Assembly: GCA_003552745.1 (NCBI GenBank)
Contig: PUOG01000016.1
Coordinates: 1 to 7,737 of the forward strand
Reading direction: 5' to 3'
From: Spirochaetaceae bacterium
GTDB taxonomy: Bacteria; Spirochaetota; Spirochaetia; DSM-27196; SKKC01
Length of the DNA: 7,737 bases
Part shown: piece by piece, positions 1 through 7,032 of the stretch
Numbering within the stretch: position 1 is the first letter of the stretch
Layout of the letters: each line of letters begins with the position of its first letter
Notes under the pieces: model-generated
The model's input: the letters and a program-made list of their open reading frames with translations, nothing else
Told to the model about the DNA's origin: nothing
Database searches by the model: none
Translations under genes and position numbers: made by a program

Positions 1-623
1 GCGAAATCGAAATCGAAGTGCGGCAGCACCTGGTCGAGAAAGCGCTCGACGAGGACACATGCACGCTCGACCATATCCTCTACCATCTCCGGGTAGTCGT
101 AGGTCGCGTACGCCAGCCCCTCGAACGTCAACATGTCGCGCACCTTGCCGATCATCGACCCGCATGCCACCCCGAGCGGATAATCGCGACCGGCTGGATG
201 TGCTTTCTTGAGCGCATCGACATCGACCGATCGTTCCGGCGAATCCGGATCGAAGCGCAGCTCTTTCTCGCGCTCCCAGTCTTCCGGTGTCACGATCGAC
301 GCGCGGGTGTAGTGCGGAATCGTGGAATGGTCGTCTTTCGGTACTTCCGCGTACAGCCCGTCGTCATTGATGAGAATGCGTTTGGAATCGGTTTCGGATA
401 CGACACGCTCCTCGAACGGCGGCGACATCCAGAAATTTCCCGTAACAACCTCGATTCGGTCGAAATTGAAAAAGGAATGAGCTTCCTCGTTCGTGGTGAT
501 GTTGTTCTCGACGAAGCCGCTCCACTGCGTGAAGTTCTCATCCCAGTACCCGAACTCCATGTTGAACGAGCGGTCAACCGGCTGAAAGCTCATCTGCCGC
601 ACGAAGCGCTCGCGATCACTCAT
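1..623 (-). CDS. URO-D/cobamide-methyltransferase-like protein, C-terminus off the window
   Basis: This reading frame is open from an ATG at 623 to the left window edge, giving 207 residues of a protein family usually about 340-380 residues long. The start, MSDRERFVRQMSFQPVDR, is the typical opening of uroporphyrinogen-decarboxylase-fold proteins (RERF..al..QPVDR). The segment around residues 155-185 (GSMIGKVRDMLTFEGLAYATYDYPEMVEDM) matches the conserved 'G....REL.GFE.L.YDLYDDPE.V' region. Members outside haem synthesis are often cobamide-dependent methyltransferases, so a methyl-transfer role is possible, but the C-terminal zinc and substrate residues are not visible. Two starts compete. The ATG has GGGAGG five bases upstream. 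An in-frame GTG at 668 has GGAGG five bases upstream and would add 15 residues. I prefer the ATG because family members begin close to the RERF motif. It lies 82 bp downstream of the pyruvate-kinase-like gene on the same strand, so the two are probably co-transcribed. Confidence 0.88.
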   Translation of the reverse strand, partial: MSDRERFVRQMSFQPVDRSFNMEFGYWDENFTQWSGFVENNITTNEEAHSFFNFDRIEVVTGNFWMSPPFEERVVSETDSKRILINDDGLYAEVPKDDHSTIPHYTRASIVTPEDWEREKELRFDPDSPERSVDVDALKKAHPAGRDYPLGVACGSMIGKVRDMLTFEGLAYATYDYPEMVEDMVERACVLVERFLDQVLPHFDFDF

Positions 624-705
624 CCGCGCCTCCCACTTCGACCGGCACGGCTCGATCGTCTTGCTCACGCGATCCTCCGGAGTTGCGGCTCGACAGTCGC
701 CGGCG

Positions 706-1320
706 CTACAGCGGCTTGCACAGGATCTCCTTCACCCGTAGTTCGAAGAAGTCAACCGTCGAGGCTCCCCGGATCACGAGCGCCGTGTCGGCCCCGCCAC
801 CGGTACCCGCCACCGCGACAAGCGTTTCTCCTGCAGGAACGAGTCCCGCATCGACGGCACTCATCGACACCTCGACCGCCACCTTCGTCCCCTGCGAAAA
901 GGCGTAAAACGTGTGTGCGATCAGCTCCACCGGAGGCATCCCACCGAATCGTGCCTGAATCGCACTCTCCACGTTGCCCATAAGTGCATGGGTACACGTG
1001 AGCACCTTCGCGCCGAGACCGCGGGCCTCATCGAGTTTCGTCCAATTCGGCGCTCCGTACTTCGCCCATGTGCCGGACTGCAGCGTCACTCCGACCAGGT
1101 TTACTCCTGTCTCGGACGATCGCTGTGAACCGTCGCTCCCTAACAGCCCCGCCTTCGTCAGTCTCTGCGCCGCCGCGAGCAGAGTATCGCCGCCGGAAGC
1201 AACCACCAGATGCGAGACTCCGCGCTCCTCCAGCGCTCGCACGGCAACGCTCAGCGTTGCATCGGTATTCTGAGCGCCACCCTCCTCGAAATAGAGCACC
1301 TCTCGCGTAATGCTCGACAT
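706..1320 (-). CDS. stand-alone pyruvate kinase alpha/beta (C-terminal) domain protein
   Basis: This 204-residue protein matches the stand-alone family that resembles only the C-terminal allosteric domain of pyruvate kinase; the catalytic barrel is absent. Visible family motifs are YFEEGGAQNTDATL (residues 10-23), the beta-strand and turn HLVVASGGDTLLAA (37-50), VLTCTHALMGNVE (106-118), KVAVEVSMSAVDAGLVPAGE (146-165) and the glycine-rich VAVAGTGGGADTALVI (168-183), which is the probable phosphate or nucleotide-binding loop. The start at 1320 is set by a strong Shine-Dalgarno, GGAGGTGA, ending just before it. An upstream in-frame start at 1344 would place this site inside the gene. The biochemical role of such stand-alone domains is not established, so pyruvate kinase activity should not be inferred. 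It lies between an amidohydrolase gene and a URO-D-like gene on the same strand, and a candidate promoter sits in the 161-bp gap upstream. Confidence 0.88.
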   Translation of the reverse strand: MSSITREVLYFEEGGAQNTDATLSVAVRALEERGVSHLVVASGGDTLLAAAQRLTKAGLLGSDGSQRSSETGVNLVGVTLQSGTWAKYGAPNWTKLDEARGLGAKVLTCTHALMGNVESAIQARFGGMPPVELIAHTFYAFSQGTKVAVEVSMSAVDAGLVPAGETLVAVAGTGGGADTALVIRGASTVDFFELRVKEILCKPL

Positions 1321-1346
1321 GAAGCTCACCTCCGTTAACACCATCG

Positions 1347-1376
1347 AGCGTAGTGGCGCCTCTCGGAGTCGGTCAA
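1347..1376 (-). promoter_or_regulatory. candidate sigma-70-type promoter for the PK-like and URO-D-like genes
   Basis: On the minus strand a TTGACC (-35, 1371-1376) is followed after 18 bases by TACGCT (-10, 1347-1352). Transcription would start near 1340, about 20 nt ahead of the PK-like start codon, with the GGAGGTGA ribosome site inside the leader. The 161-bp gap after the amidohydrolase stop leaves room for an internal promoter. Such matches occur by chance in GC-rich DNA. Confidence 0.3.
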
Positions 1377-1481
1377 CGCGGCCGGATAGCCCGGCACGAC
1401 AATCTGTCCGTTTTTGGGTGCGAGAAACGGCATCCCTGCCGACTGACTGAACGAAAACGGTCTTCGAGCGGCGGTGATCTC

Positions 1482-2468
1482 TTACAGACCCGGGTACCAG
1501 CTCCTGGCATTCTCCCGGAAGAGTCTTCGAAGCACATCCTCCGGTAAATCGAGGCCGCGATGCACTTCGTCTCCGGCAAAGTAGGCGTATTGAGCGAAAT
1601 AGTCATTCCGGATCCGTTCATAGAGCTGCTCCCGCTTCGCTCCGGGCATCTCGCTGTGCGGCTCCCGTTCGACGAAATCGGTGCCGAACAGAATCCGGTC
1701 ACTGTAGGTAAGCAAGAAATCGCGCACCCGCTCCGAGCCGTGCGATACGAGATCCGCGAATCTGGCCGAAATATCGACCGCGAAGTTCTCGTATGCATCG
1801 AGCCGTGATGCGACCTCGCCGAGATCGTATTCGAGGCTGCCGAGATGTGCTCCGACCATGCGCAATTTCGGATGACGAGCGAGCACCCGATCACGAGCGG
1901 CCATGAGCTGCTCGTGACTCGGCATGTCGGTTCGACCGTACATGTGCCACTGCGGATTGTTCCGATAGTACTCGCGATGAGGGCTCGGGTGGTCGAGTGG
2001 TTGCCAGCAGGCCAACGGCTCCCCGATATGCGTCAGAAGCGTGTGATTCCCATCCTCCAGATAGGAGAGTATCGGTTCCAGCACCGGATCATCGACCATG
2101 ATGTGCCGACCGTTGGCATCGGTCGCCTCCATGCCGACGTTCTTCCATATCTTGCATGCGATCGCCCCGCCTCGGAAGTCGTCCTCGAGGCCTTCGATCA
2201 CACGCCTCGTGTACTCAGGATCTTCGTCGGTGGTTGCCGGCGGATCGAAACTGGTACACCACGCATATCGATGGGGCCATCTTTGTGCGAGCTCCCGATA
2301 CGGCTCGGCCTCGCGCTCGCGCCACGTCCCGGCAAGATCGGCAACCGTCACGTTGAGCAGCTTCAGGTCGAGCTCATCGAGCAGCTCGAGCGACTGCGCG
2401 TGATCGCCTGCGAAGTGTATATGTGCGTCGATCACCGGGCCGAGTTCTTGAAAATGGAGTTTTCCCAT
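1482..2468 (-). CDS. amidohydrolase-2 family metal-dependent hydrolase
   Basis: The 328-residue protein is a complete TIM-barrel amidohydrolase of the amidohydrolase_2 type, normally soluble and cytoplasmic, acting as a hydrolase or non-oxidative decarboxylase on a small acid or lactone. The metal site is readable in order: VIDAHIHF (His16 and His18), a lysine in CKIWKN (Lys106), LLTHIGEP (His147), VGAHLGS (His208) and ILFGTDF (Asp264). The length is normal for the family. The frame is open for another 45 codons upstream, but the MGKLHF start at 2468 is preferred. It has an AGG-type ribosome site (GCAGGTA) and directly precedes the conserved first strand, while the upstream extension has no family character. 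A good -10-like TACAAT lies at 2537-2542 on the minus strand, but its -35 is poor. The gene leads a same-strand set with the PK-like and URO-D-like genes. The substrate cannot be deduced. Confidence 0.93.
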   Translation of the reverse strand: MGKLHFQELGPVIDAHIHFAGDHAQSLELLDELDLKLLNVTVADLAGTWREREAEPYRELAQRWPHRYAWCTSFDPPATTDEDPEYTRRVIEGLEDDFRGGAIACKIWKNVGMEATDANGRHIMVDDPVLEPILSYLEDGNHTLLTHIGEPLACWQPLDHPSPHREYYRNNPQWHMYGRTDMPSHEQLMAARDRVLARHPKLRMVGAHLGSLEYDLGEVASRLDAYENFAVDISARFADLVSHGSERVRDFLLTYSDRILFGTDFVEREPHSEMPGAKREQLYERIRNDYFAQYAYFAGDEVHRGLDLPEDVLRRLFRENARSWYPGL

Positions 2469-2746
2469 GGATGTACCTGCCTGTTGCGGTCTGAGGTGCT
2501 GGAACGCGCCGAATGCGCCACGAAGCCCCGGCCACGATTGTACCGCGCCTTGGGTCGGATCGATACCGGGTGGGACGAGCGGAGGACGGCGAAGGTGCTT
2601 CACATGTACAACGGACCGTTACGTGCGTGCGTCGATTCGCCGGTCGGCCTACTAAGCTCCGGGGTCGGAATCTGATTAGGCTCTGATTTGCACGATCCCT
2701 TCGTGTTCCCGCTCAGATTACCGCCGAAGGCGTCGTCAGCGCCCCG
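2469..2746. other. 278-bp intergenic region with an 11-bp-phased direct repeat
   Basis: No convincing gene lies here. It separates the small lipoprotein gene from the amidohydrolase cluster and should carry the cluster's promoter. The heptamer TCTGATT occurs twice, at 2671-2677 and 2682-2688, exactly 11 bp apart. One helical turn is a spacing typical of transcription-factor half-sites, but it lies about 140 bp upstream of the best -10 candidate (2537-2542), so a role is uncertain. Confidence 0.35.
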
Positions 2747-2929
2747 TCAACCGCAATTCTGGCTGTGCTCTGGTCGAGTCGTGCGCTGTCCGTCCGTGCC
2801 AGATACCCAGAAGAAACCAGCTTCACGTCCCGGCTCCCGCGACTCGTACCGCGCGGTATCCAGGGCGCAGGCGGCGAAAAGAACGCCTATAGCGCCGACA
2901 AGCACCACAGTTCGCAGTGGTTCGTTCAT
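2747..2929 (-). CDS. small predicted lipoprotein, unknown function
   Basis: This 60-residue frame begins MNEPLR and continues with a hydrophobic stretch TVVLVGAIGVLFAAC ending in a lipobox-like LFAAC, which places the modified cysteine at residue 21. The remaining 39 residues are polar and show no recognisable domain. An alternative GTG start at 2950 would add seven residues. Neither start has a clear ribosome site, which lowers confidence. Position -3 of the lipobox is Phe, a relaxed form. It starts 67 bp downstream of the stop of the 276-residue lipoprotein gene on the same strand, so co-transcription is plausible. It may be a real small lipoprotein or a chance frame with a signal-like start. 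Confidence 0.45.
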   Translation of the reverse strand: MNEPLRTVVLVGAIGVLFAACALDTARYESREPGREAGFFWVSGTDGQRTTRPEHSQNCG

Positions 2930-2996
2930 ACCAAGGAAGACGCCGGACACACCGTTCAGTTACACTATGGACACTCCCTACGACCTGCAACAGGCG

Positions 2997-3827
2997 TTAG
3001 TCGGTCTCACGAACGTCGGTGAAGTAATCGATCTGCAACTCAATTGTGGAAAGACGAATGGCTAGATCTTTCTCGTCAGCGACTTCGAAGTCTTCGGAAT
3101 CATACGGGAGCTTGTCATCGTCCTCCATATTCGAGAAATCGTCCTGGCTGAAGGACTCCACCTGAAGCACGGCGTCCATTGTAACCGAATATGAGTCCTC
3201 ATCATACTTATGCACAGTAACCTCGAAGATATCTGCGTCGATCGGCGTAAACCACCTCTCCGCAGTCCGGCGCAGCTCGTCTTCGATAACCTGTGCGTCG
3301 AACTCGCGCATGATCCATAGGATTGCCGCTGGCAGACCTGCTTCGTCGGGAACTTCAAACGAGTCTCCTGCAATTTCATCCGGCGAAAGCAGAGCGACCT
3401 CCGTCGCCGAAAAGCCTTGGAAGCCCTCCGACCCGGGATCACCGAAAGATCCATCATACCCATTTGTAGTCTCAAATTCATCGAACAGAGTAAGAAAAAC
3501 GGAAAAAACTACTCCATTCTTTTCAACGTCTTTTGCTAGCTGCATGGACTCGAACCCTTCCGGATAGGAGAAGACGGGCAAGAGATTGCGGCGAGTATTC
3601 TCCTCGGTCCACCGATCTACAAGCAAATCAATCTCTCTAATGGAGCCCCTTGCTAGATCAAGCCCATCAAAGCCTTCACCGTCTTCGTTGGAATTCTCGT
3701 CGTATTCGCCATTCGATTCGCCATTGTCACTTTCGGATTCCGGTGCAACAATCGAGTCGCACGCAGTGTTCCCTAGAGCGACCACAACACACACGATTAC
3801 TATCGCAATAACCTGCTTCTTTCTCAT
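2997..3827 (-). CDS. acidic predicted lipoprotein, unrecognised family
   Basis: This 276-residue protein starts MRKKQVIAIVIV, a basic n-region followed by a hydrophobic core that ends LGNTAC, with the probable lipidated cysteine at residue 23. The -3 position is Asn, so the lipobox is atypical. An Asp follows the cysteine. Residues about 28-55 form a low-complexity linker rich in Glu, Asp, Ser, Asn and Gly, typical of a surface tether. The rest is a strongly acidic globular domain that I do not recognise. It includes RWTEENTRRNLLPVFSYPEGF and a C-terminal beta-rich part (EVTVHKYDEDSYSVTMDAVLQV). The start at 3827 is chosen because GGGAG lies four bases upstream. A start five codons earlier would include that site. 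The DNA looks A+T-richer than the enzyme genes to the left. Function is unknown; an extracytoplasmic envelope location is inferred. Confidence 0.8.
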   Translation of the reverse strand: MRKKQVIAIVIVCVVVALGNTACDSIVAPESESDNGESNGEYDENSNEDGEGFDGLDLARGSIREIDLLVDRWTEENTRRNLLPVFSYPEGFESMQLAKDVEKNGVVFSVFLTLFDEFETTNGYDGSFGDPGSEGFQGFSATEVALLSPDEIAGDSFEVPDEAGLPAAILWIMREFDAQVIEDELRRTAERWFTPIDADIFEVTVHKYDEDSYSVTMDAVLQVESFSQDDFSNMEDDDKLPYDSEDFEVADEKDLAIRLSTIELQIDYFTDVRETD

Positions 3828-4263
3828 GTCACTCCCGATCATACTGAGGATTATGCGAAATCCGATCCATCAGATAAACACTCCGGACAGACGCTTCACG
3901 GCACGTGTCGCCTGCTTCCCAGATTCCAAGTTACGAAAAGCCGACAGAGGCGAAAAACTCCTCCGGTCACCGACCGCGGCTCGATGACCACTAAGCCGTT
4001 GTCTGAAAATACCTGTTCCCGCGCTTCGACTTCCCGCAATGAGGGGATACGTCCGTTTCTGTTGATAGACGTGTTCACAATCAAGGTTTCAGTTCAGCGG
4101 GCGCTCGCCGATCCACTCGACATTCAATGTCTGTACCGATTCGTCAGATCCCGTGCAGCGTGAGGAACGCCTGTGGCCAAGAGCCTGACTGTTCCCAGAA
4201 TAAGCGATCCGCATCATCTCATCAATAGTTCATTCACGGCTTTCTTCTCGATTTTGGTATTCT
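3828..4263. other. 436-bp intergenic region, no supported gene
   Basis: Nothing here is convincingly coding. It must hold the promoter of the 276-residue lipoprotein. Two -10-like hexamers, CATAAT and TATGAT, lie within about 30 bp of the start on the minus strand, but neither has a fair -35. A 62-codon minus-strand frame at 3896-4084 has a TTG start and no ribosome site, so I do not call it. Confidence 0.5.
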
Positions 4264-4292
4264 CACAAGACTATTAGTTCCGGAATCTTGTG
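4264..4292 (-). terminator. hairpin just after the 610-residue lipoprotein gene, weak terminator candidate
   Basis: The arms CACAAGA (4264-4270) and TCTTGTG (4286-4292) pair perfectly over 7 bp around a 15-nt loop, 14 bp past the stop codon. No T-run follows on the minus strand, so intrinsic termination would be inefficient. It could also serve as a 3'-end stabiliser. Confidence 0.25.
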
Positions 4293-4306
4293 CATCGCCT
4301 ATGGGC

Positions 4307-6139
4307 TCACGGTTCGATAAAATCATTCCGGTCCGGAAACTCAGGAAAGGATTCAATGAAATCGGCATAATGATCGACATCACGAAACGGCTCAGCGAGT
4401 TCCCAATAGGCGTCGTCAAGATGTGACCGAACTGTTTCCATGTGCACGGAAAAGTGGAAATCAAAGTGGTCTGGTAGCTCGGTCTCGATGGTTTCCAGGA
4501 CCGGGGCCGTCTGCTCGTGCATCTCACCAGTATCGGGGTCCCAGAAAGCCATACTGCGGTCACGAACCCTCAAAGGAATATCATCACTGATCGAGTACTC
4601 CGACTGCTTCTCACTACTTATCCAGTACTGTTCTTCGTACGAGTAGATGTCGCTGCTAATCCGGAAGAACGATTTCTCAGATTTCGCGGGGCGAAGTCCC
4701 CGAAGTGGCCATTGATAGCGCATATAGTACTCTTCACCGTCGAACGCCTGCCGCCGGTGAGGATATCCGGTATGTGGTAGATAGACGGTGATATTCTTTC
4801 CCTCCACGTCGTCTGATAAGGGATGTGTGGTGAATTGTCGGTAGGTGAGATCTCCGGGAGATGGGGTGCTATCGGCCCGATACGCGACTGCGGGAGATGC
4901 GTTGCTGTCCTCCGCCTCCGTCCACGTGTCGCTCTGCGAGAAATCTTCCGGAACGTACTCGGGTCCTCCATTACCGGTGTAAACCCAGAACGTAGATCCA
5001 TTCGGATCGGTCGCTACTACGAGGAACTCAGGCGGTTGGTCAAAGTCTTCGCTCACGTTGTAGTCCGGGTCTTCCAGATCAGAACTGATGTAGTTTTCGT
5101 CCGGCTCGACGCTACCAAACGCCCGTTTGCGCAGGTCGGCGCCGGCTGCGTAGTATTCCGTCCGTACGAGCTCAATGTCACCATCCATCGTAAGCCGGTG
5201 GCCCTGAGTACCGCCGTAGCTGTCGGTTCCGTAGCCCAGGGTGAAGAAGAAATCCTCGGTCGGCCCTGCCTCCCGTATGTTCTGATCGTCTTCCCATGGA
5301 ATGTACACACGCCCGGTCGCCATCTGAAGCGACGATCCGGTGTCACGTCCAACAGTGACGTTAGACGTTCCTCCGGTAAATTTTGGACCTTGAAAATATG
5401 CGAAGTTCCCTTCCTCGTCGCGCTGAAAGCCAAACGTCCCAACCCACGCCTGATTATTCCGAGCTTCAATTTCGCCGTCGGTGACTCCGCTTACCCCGAC
5501 CGTACGAAACTGGTCATTGCTGTCAAACGTTGCGTGCACTGTAACGAAGAACTCTTCTGATACCGTTATGGTATCTTCCCCCTCTTCGAATTCTGCCTCG
5601 TACTCGAGTCGCCACGAGAGTCGAAGCGATTCGTCATCGTCAGTGGGATGCGCTTTCACCACACCGAGATCAGTAGTCTCGCCCTCGTTGAACGGATCGG
5701 TGCCTTCTCCGACATACACCAGCTCGTCCTCCGGAACCTCTCGACCATCGAGGGCGTCGAGCAACGATTCCAGCGCTACGTGCATCGCGGATTCCTCGAT
5801 ATCGCGCATGAATACCTGATATGTACCACTTTGTGTCCTCGGCAGCTCATCAGGTTCCACGAGTGCCGCCTCAGCGCTCATCGGCTGCACCTGCTGCATG
5901 GAAGAGGAGACGTGCGTTGACTGATTCTCAGTCTCACCGTCTGAATCCACACGCAGACTTCCCGGTAGCTCGACATGTAAAGACAGCTGCTGCAGCCGAC
6001 TCGAGGTATCGTCGGACTCGGGTGTCGGGGGTCGTGGAGACCCGGTGACATCAGGGTCGCACGCTAAGATAAGTAGAAATGTGAGAGCGACCAAGCACAA
6101 AGTCGCTCTACACCTACGAAATGATCGCGTCCATTTCAT
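4307..6139 (-). CDS. large acidic predicted lipoprotein, unrecognised family
   Basis: This 610-residue protein begins MKWTRSFRRCRAT, a strongly basic n-region, followed by the hydrophobic LCLVALTFLLILAC. The likely lipidated cysteine is residue 27, followed by Asp-Pro-Asp. A Pro/Ser/Thr/Asp-rich linker follows (about 28-50). The remainder is very rich in Asp and Glu and has many aromatic residues and beta-strand-like alternation, for example SLRLSWRLEYEAEFEEGEDTITVSEEFFVTVHATF cut here into family-neutral segments around 155-190. I recognise no domain. The acidic bias would suit a secreted protein in a saline habitat. The ATG at 6139 is preferred over a GTG at 6151 because the GGGGGTG just upstream is the best ribosome site. 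A candidate promoter lies at 6157-6186, and an IS remnant begins only 50 bp upstream of the start. It is separated by about 480 bp from the next lipoprotein gene, so the two may be independent. Confidence 0.85.
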   Translation of the reverse strand: MKWTRSFRRCRATLCLVALTFLLILACDPDVTGSPRPPTPESDDTSSRLQQLSLHVELPGSLRVDSDGETENQSTHVSSSMQQVQPMSAEAALVEPDELPRTQSGTYQVFMRDIEESAMHVALESLLDALDGREVPEDELVYVGEGTDPFNEGETTDLGVVKAHPTDDDESLRLSWRLEYEAEFEEGEDTITVSEEFFVTVHATFDSNDQFRTVGVSGVTDGEIEARNNQAWVGTFGFQRDEEGNFAYFQGPKFTGGTSNVTVGRDTGSSLQMATGRVYIPWEDDQNIREAGPTEDFFFTLGYGTDSYGGTQGHRLTMDGDIELVRTEYYAAGADLRKRAFGSVEPDENYISSDLEDPDYNVSEDFDQPPEFLVVATDPNGSTFWVYTGNGGPEYVPEDFSQSDTWTEAEDSNASPAVAYRADSTPSPGDLTYRQFTTHPLSDDVEGKNITVYLPHTGYPHRRQAFDGEEYYMRYQWPLRGLRPAKSEKSFFRISSDIYSYEEQYWISSEKQSEYSISDDIPLRVRDRSMAFWDPDTGEMHEQTAPVLETIETELPDHFDFHFSVHMETVRSHLDDAYWELAEPFRDVDHYADFIESFPEFPDRNDFIEP

Positions 6140-6156
6140 ACACACCCCCACAAAAA

Positions 6157-6186
6157 AGGCTAGTCAGGAAAGTCAATTCGTGTCAA
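6157..6186 (-). promoter_or_regulatory. candidate promoter of the 610-residue lipoprotein gene
   Basis: A perfect TTGACA (-35, 6181-6186) is followed after 18 bases by TAGCCT (-10, 6157-6162) on the minus strand. Transcription would start near 6150 and give a very short leader carrying the GGGGGTG ribosome site. The -35 box lies 2 bp outside the end of the IS remnant, so anything originally upstream has been replaced by IS sequence. Confidence 0.35.
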
Positions 6187-6188
6187 AC

Positions 6189-6199
6189 TGTACCGCCCC
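6189..6199 (+). repeat. IS3 terminal inverted repeat, transposase 3' side
   Basis: Reads TGTACCGCCCC inward from the element boundary and continues GGTTTCTCCGGAGAG. It differs from the opposite end at one of 11 positions. Confidence 0.7.
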
Positions 6200-6278
6200 G
6201 GTTTCTCCGGAGAGCGATTTACGTGAGTCCGGCGACCTGCACCGAACGTCCTTTTTGCCTTTAGGAGGCTCGCTCACG

Positions 6279-6735
6279 CTATGCCGGGGGTACATCCCCG
6301 ATAGGGCTGCGCAACATTCGATTGTTGAACCAGTCCACCCAATCGAGGGTAACATACTCCACGGCTTCGACAGTCCGCCAGTGGCCCTTTCGGCGAATGA
6401 TCTCGGTCTTGAACAGTCAGATTATCGACTCGGCCATCGCGTTGTCGTAGAAGTCGCCAGCGCTGCCAACCGACACCCTTGCTCCGGCATCGGCGAGACC
6501 TTCAGAGTAGTGCATCGCCAGATAACGGCTACCACGGTACGAATGGCGGATGACTCCGCCCGCACCCGCTCGTGCCCATAGCGCTTGTTCGAGTGCATCA
6601 CGCGTTGGCTGTGCTTCGACACTCGACGCCACGGACCATCCAGGATGTATGGGCGAGTAGTGAGCGACAACGAACGACCAGCCCGACCTTACGGCGGGCA
6701 AATACATCGCTGACGAAGGCCACATAGACAAATCG
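6279..6735 (-). pseudogene. IS3-family OrfB transposase remnant (rve/DDE domain), dead
   Basis: Minus-strand translation gives the second half of an IS3 OrfB integrase core in pieces. The first piece is RFVYVAFVSDVFARRKVG (6735 to about 6685). A foreign stretch of about 43 nt then breaks the frame, and SVASSVEAQPTRDALEQALW follows in the next frame. The later part includes IRHSYRGSRYLAMHYSEGLADAG, SVGSAGDFYDNAMAESII, then a TGA at 6417-6419 where the family has Gly, then LFKTEIIRRKGHWRTVEAVE and VDWFNNRMLRSPIGDVPPA before TAG at 6279. The second catalytic Asp (HSDRG in active members) is Tyr here. The catalytic Glu (NAMAES) remains. The first catalytic Asp lies in the deleted part. Loss of two of the three catalytic residues, a nonsense codon and a frameshift make this certainly non-functional. 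Confidence 0.88.
6640..6684 (+). repeat. 45-nt dispersed repeat, copy inserted in the IS3 transposase
   Basis: The plus strand here aligns without gaps to the minus strand at 7485-7441 over 45 nt, with 34 identities. The ends are almost unchanged (CCAGGATGyATGGGCGAG and CGACCAGCCC) and the centre differs. It sits exactly where the OrfB reading frame breaks between VFARRKVG and SVASS, and it accounts for the roughly 43 extra nucleotides. GGGC and GCCC near its ends can pair, but unlike the other copy it has no strong central stem. Confidence 0.6.
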
Positions 6736-6776
6736 CTGTCAGATGGCTACAGACCTCAGCTCTGCCACTCAGAGTT

Positions 6777-6787
6777 GGGGCGGTTCA
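6777..6787 (-). repeat. IS3 terminal inverted repeat, transposase 5' side
   Basis: Read on the minus strand from 6787 it is TGAACCGCCCC, the usual start of this IS3 type. The following bases (AACTCTGAGTGGCAGAG) contain a 5-bp hairpin, CTCTG/CAGAG, and no longer match the other end. Confidence 0.7.
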
Positions 6788-6969
6788 TACACCAAGCCTT
6801 CCTGCAGACTCATACCCCGGGGCACCCACAGCTCTTCGACGCTGCTGTTCAGAAACTGTTGAAGCTCTGAGACACTGTCACGGGAGGTTTCGAAGCGGAA
6901 CTCGTGCGGCTCGGTCGGGCCGACTTCGCGCATCGCGAGGTGCCACATGCGTTCGCCGTCGATCGCCAA
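6788..6969 (-). pseudogene. frameshifted, IS-truncated gene fragment of unknown family
   Basis: A minus-strand frame from a TTG at 6969 reads ERMWHLAMREVGPTEPHEF and continues to SVEELWVPRGMSLQEGLVY before running into the IS inverted repeat, which supplies its last residues and stop. The composition is protein-like. Just upstream, another frame reads SRLQYLKIG and would join it by a single-base frameshift near 6960, so this is probably the remains of a longer gene that the IS cut at its 3' end. I do not recognise the family. It overlaps the degenerate 5' side of the plus-strand ATPase remnant by opposite strand only, so one of the two may be chance. Confidence 0.3.
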
Positions 6970-7032
6970 TCTTCAGATACTGTAGCCGCGACGCGGAGGT
7001 CGGAGGCTGCTTCCTCAATCGAATCGCAGTCG

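Larger units (their letters stand above)
6189..6787 (-). mobile_element. internally deleted IS3-family insertion sequence remnant
   Basis: Both ends are recognisable. The end at 6189 reads TGTACCGCCCC inward, and the opposite strand at 6787 reads TGAACCGCCCC inward. These 10-of-11 matching terminal inverted repeats begin with TG, as in IS3-family elements, where TGAACCGCCCC ends are common. Between them lies only the second half of the orfB transposase. The whole of orfA and the first part of orfB are missing, so the element is 599 bp instead of roughly 1.2-1.4 kb. The left 52 bp next to 6787 are joined directly to mid-orfB sequence. The flanking trinucleotides (AAC and TAC) do not form an exact target duplication. 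The element could move only if a related transposase acted on its ends. Confidence 0.8.

Noticed and set aside
18..983. Long open frame on the plus strand
   Set aside because: It is antisense to the URO-D-like and PK-like genes, which have clear family motifs and ribosome sites. The plus translation is Arg/Pro/Ser-rich without domains.
1845..2675. 276-codon plus-strand frame
   Set aside because: It is the opposite strand of the amidohydrolase gene, whose metal ligands are all present. The plus product shows no family features.
3896..4084. 62-codon minus-strand frame
   Set aside because: It has a TTG start, no ribosome site, no domain or signal, and lies in a long non-coding gap.
4823..5560. 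245-codon plus-strand frame
   Set aside because: It lies wholly antisense within the 610-residue lipoprotein gene and shows no signal, ribosome site or domain.
6417..6419. UGA in the transposase read as selenocysteine or recoded
   Set aside because: The position is Gly in relatives (GGA to TGA is one change). The gene also has a frameshift, a lost catalytic Asp and further stops, so it is simply a pseudogene.
6045..6581. 178-codon plus-strand frame
   Set aside because: It crosses the lipoprotein start and the IS boundary and is antisense to the recognisable transposase remnant.
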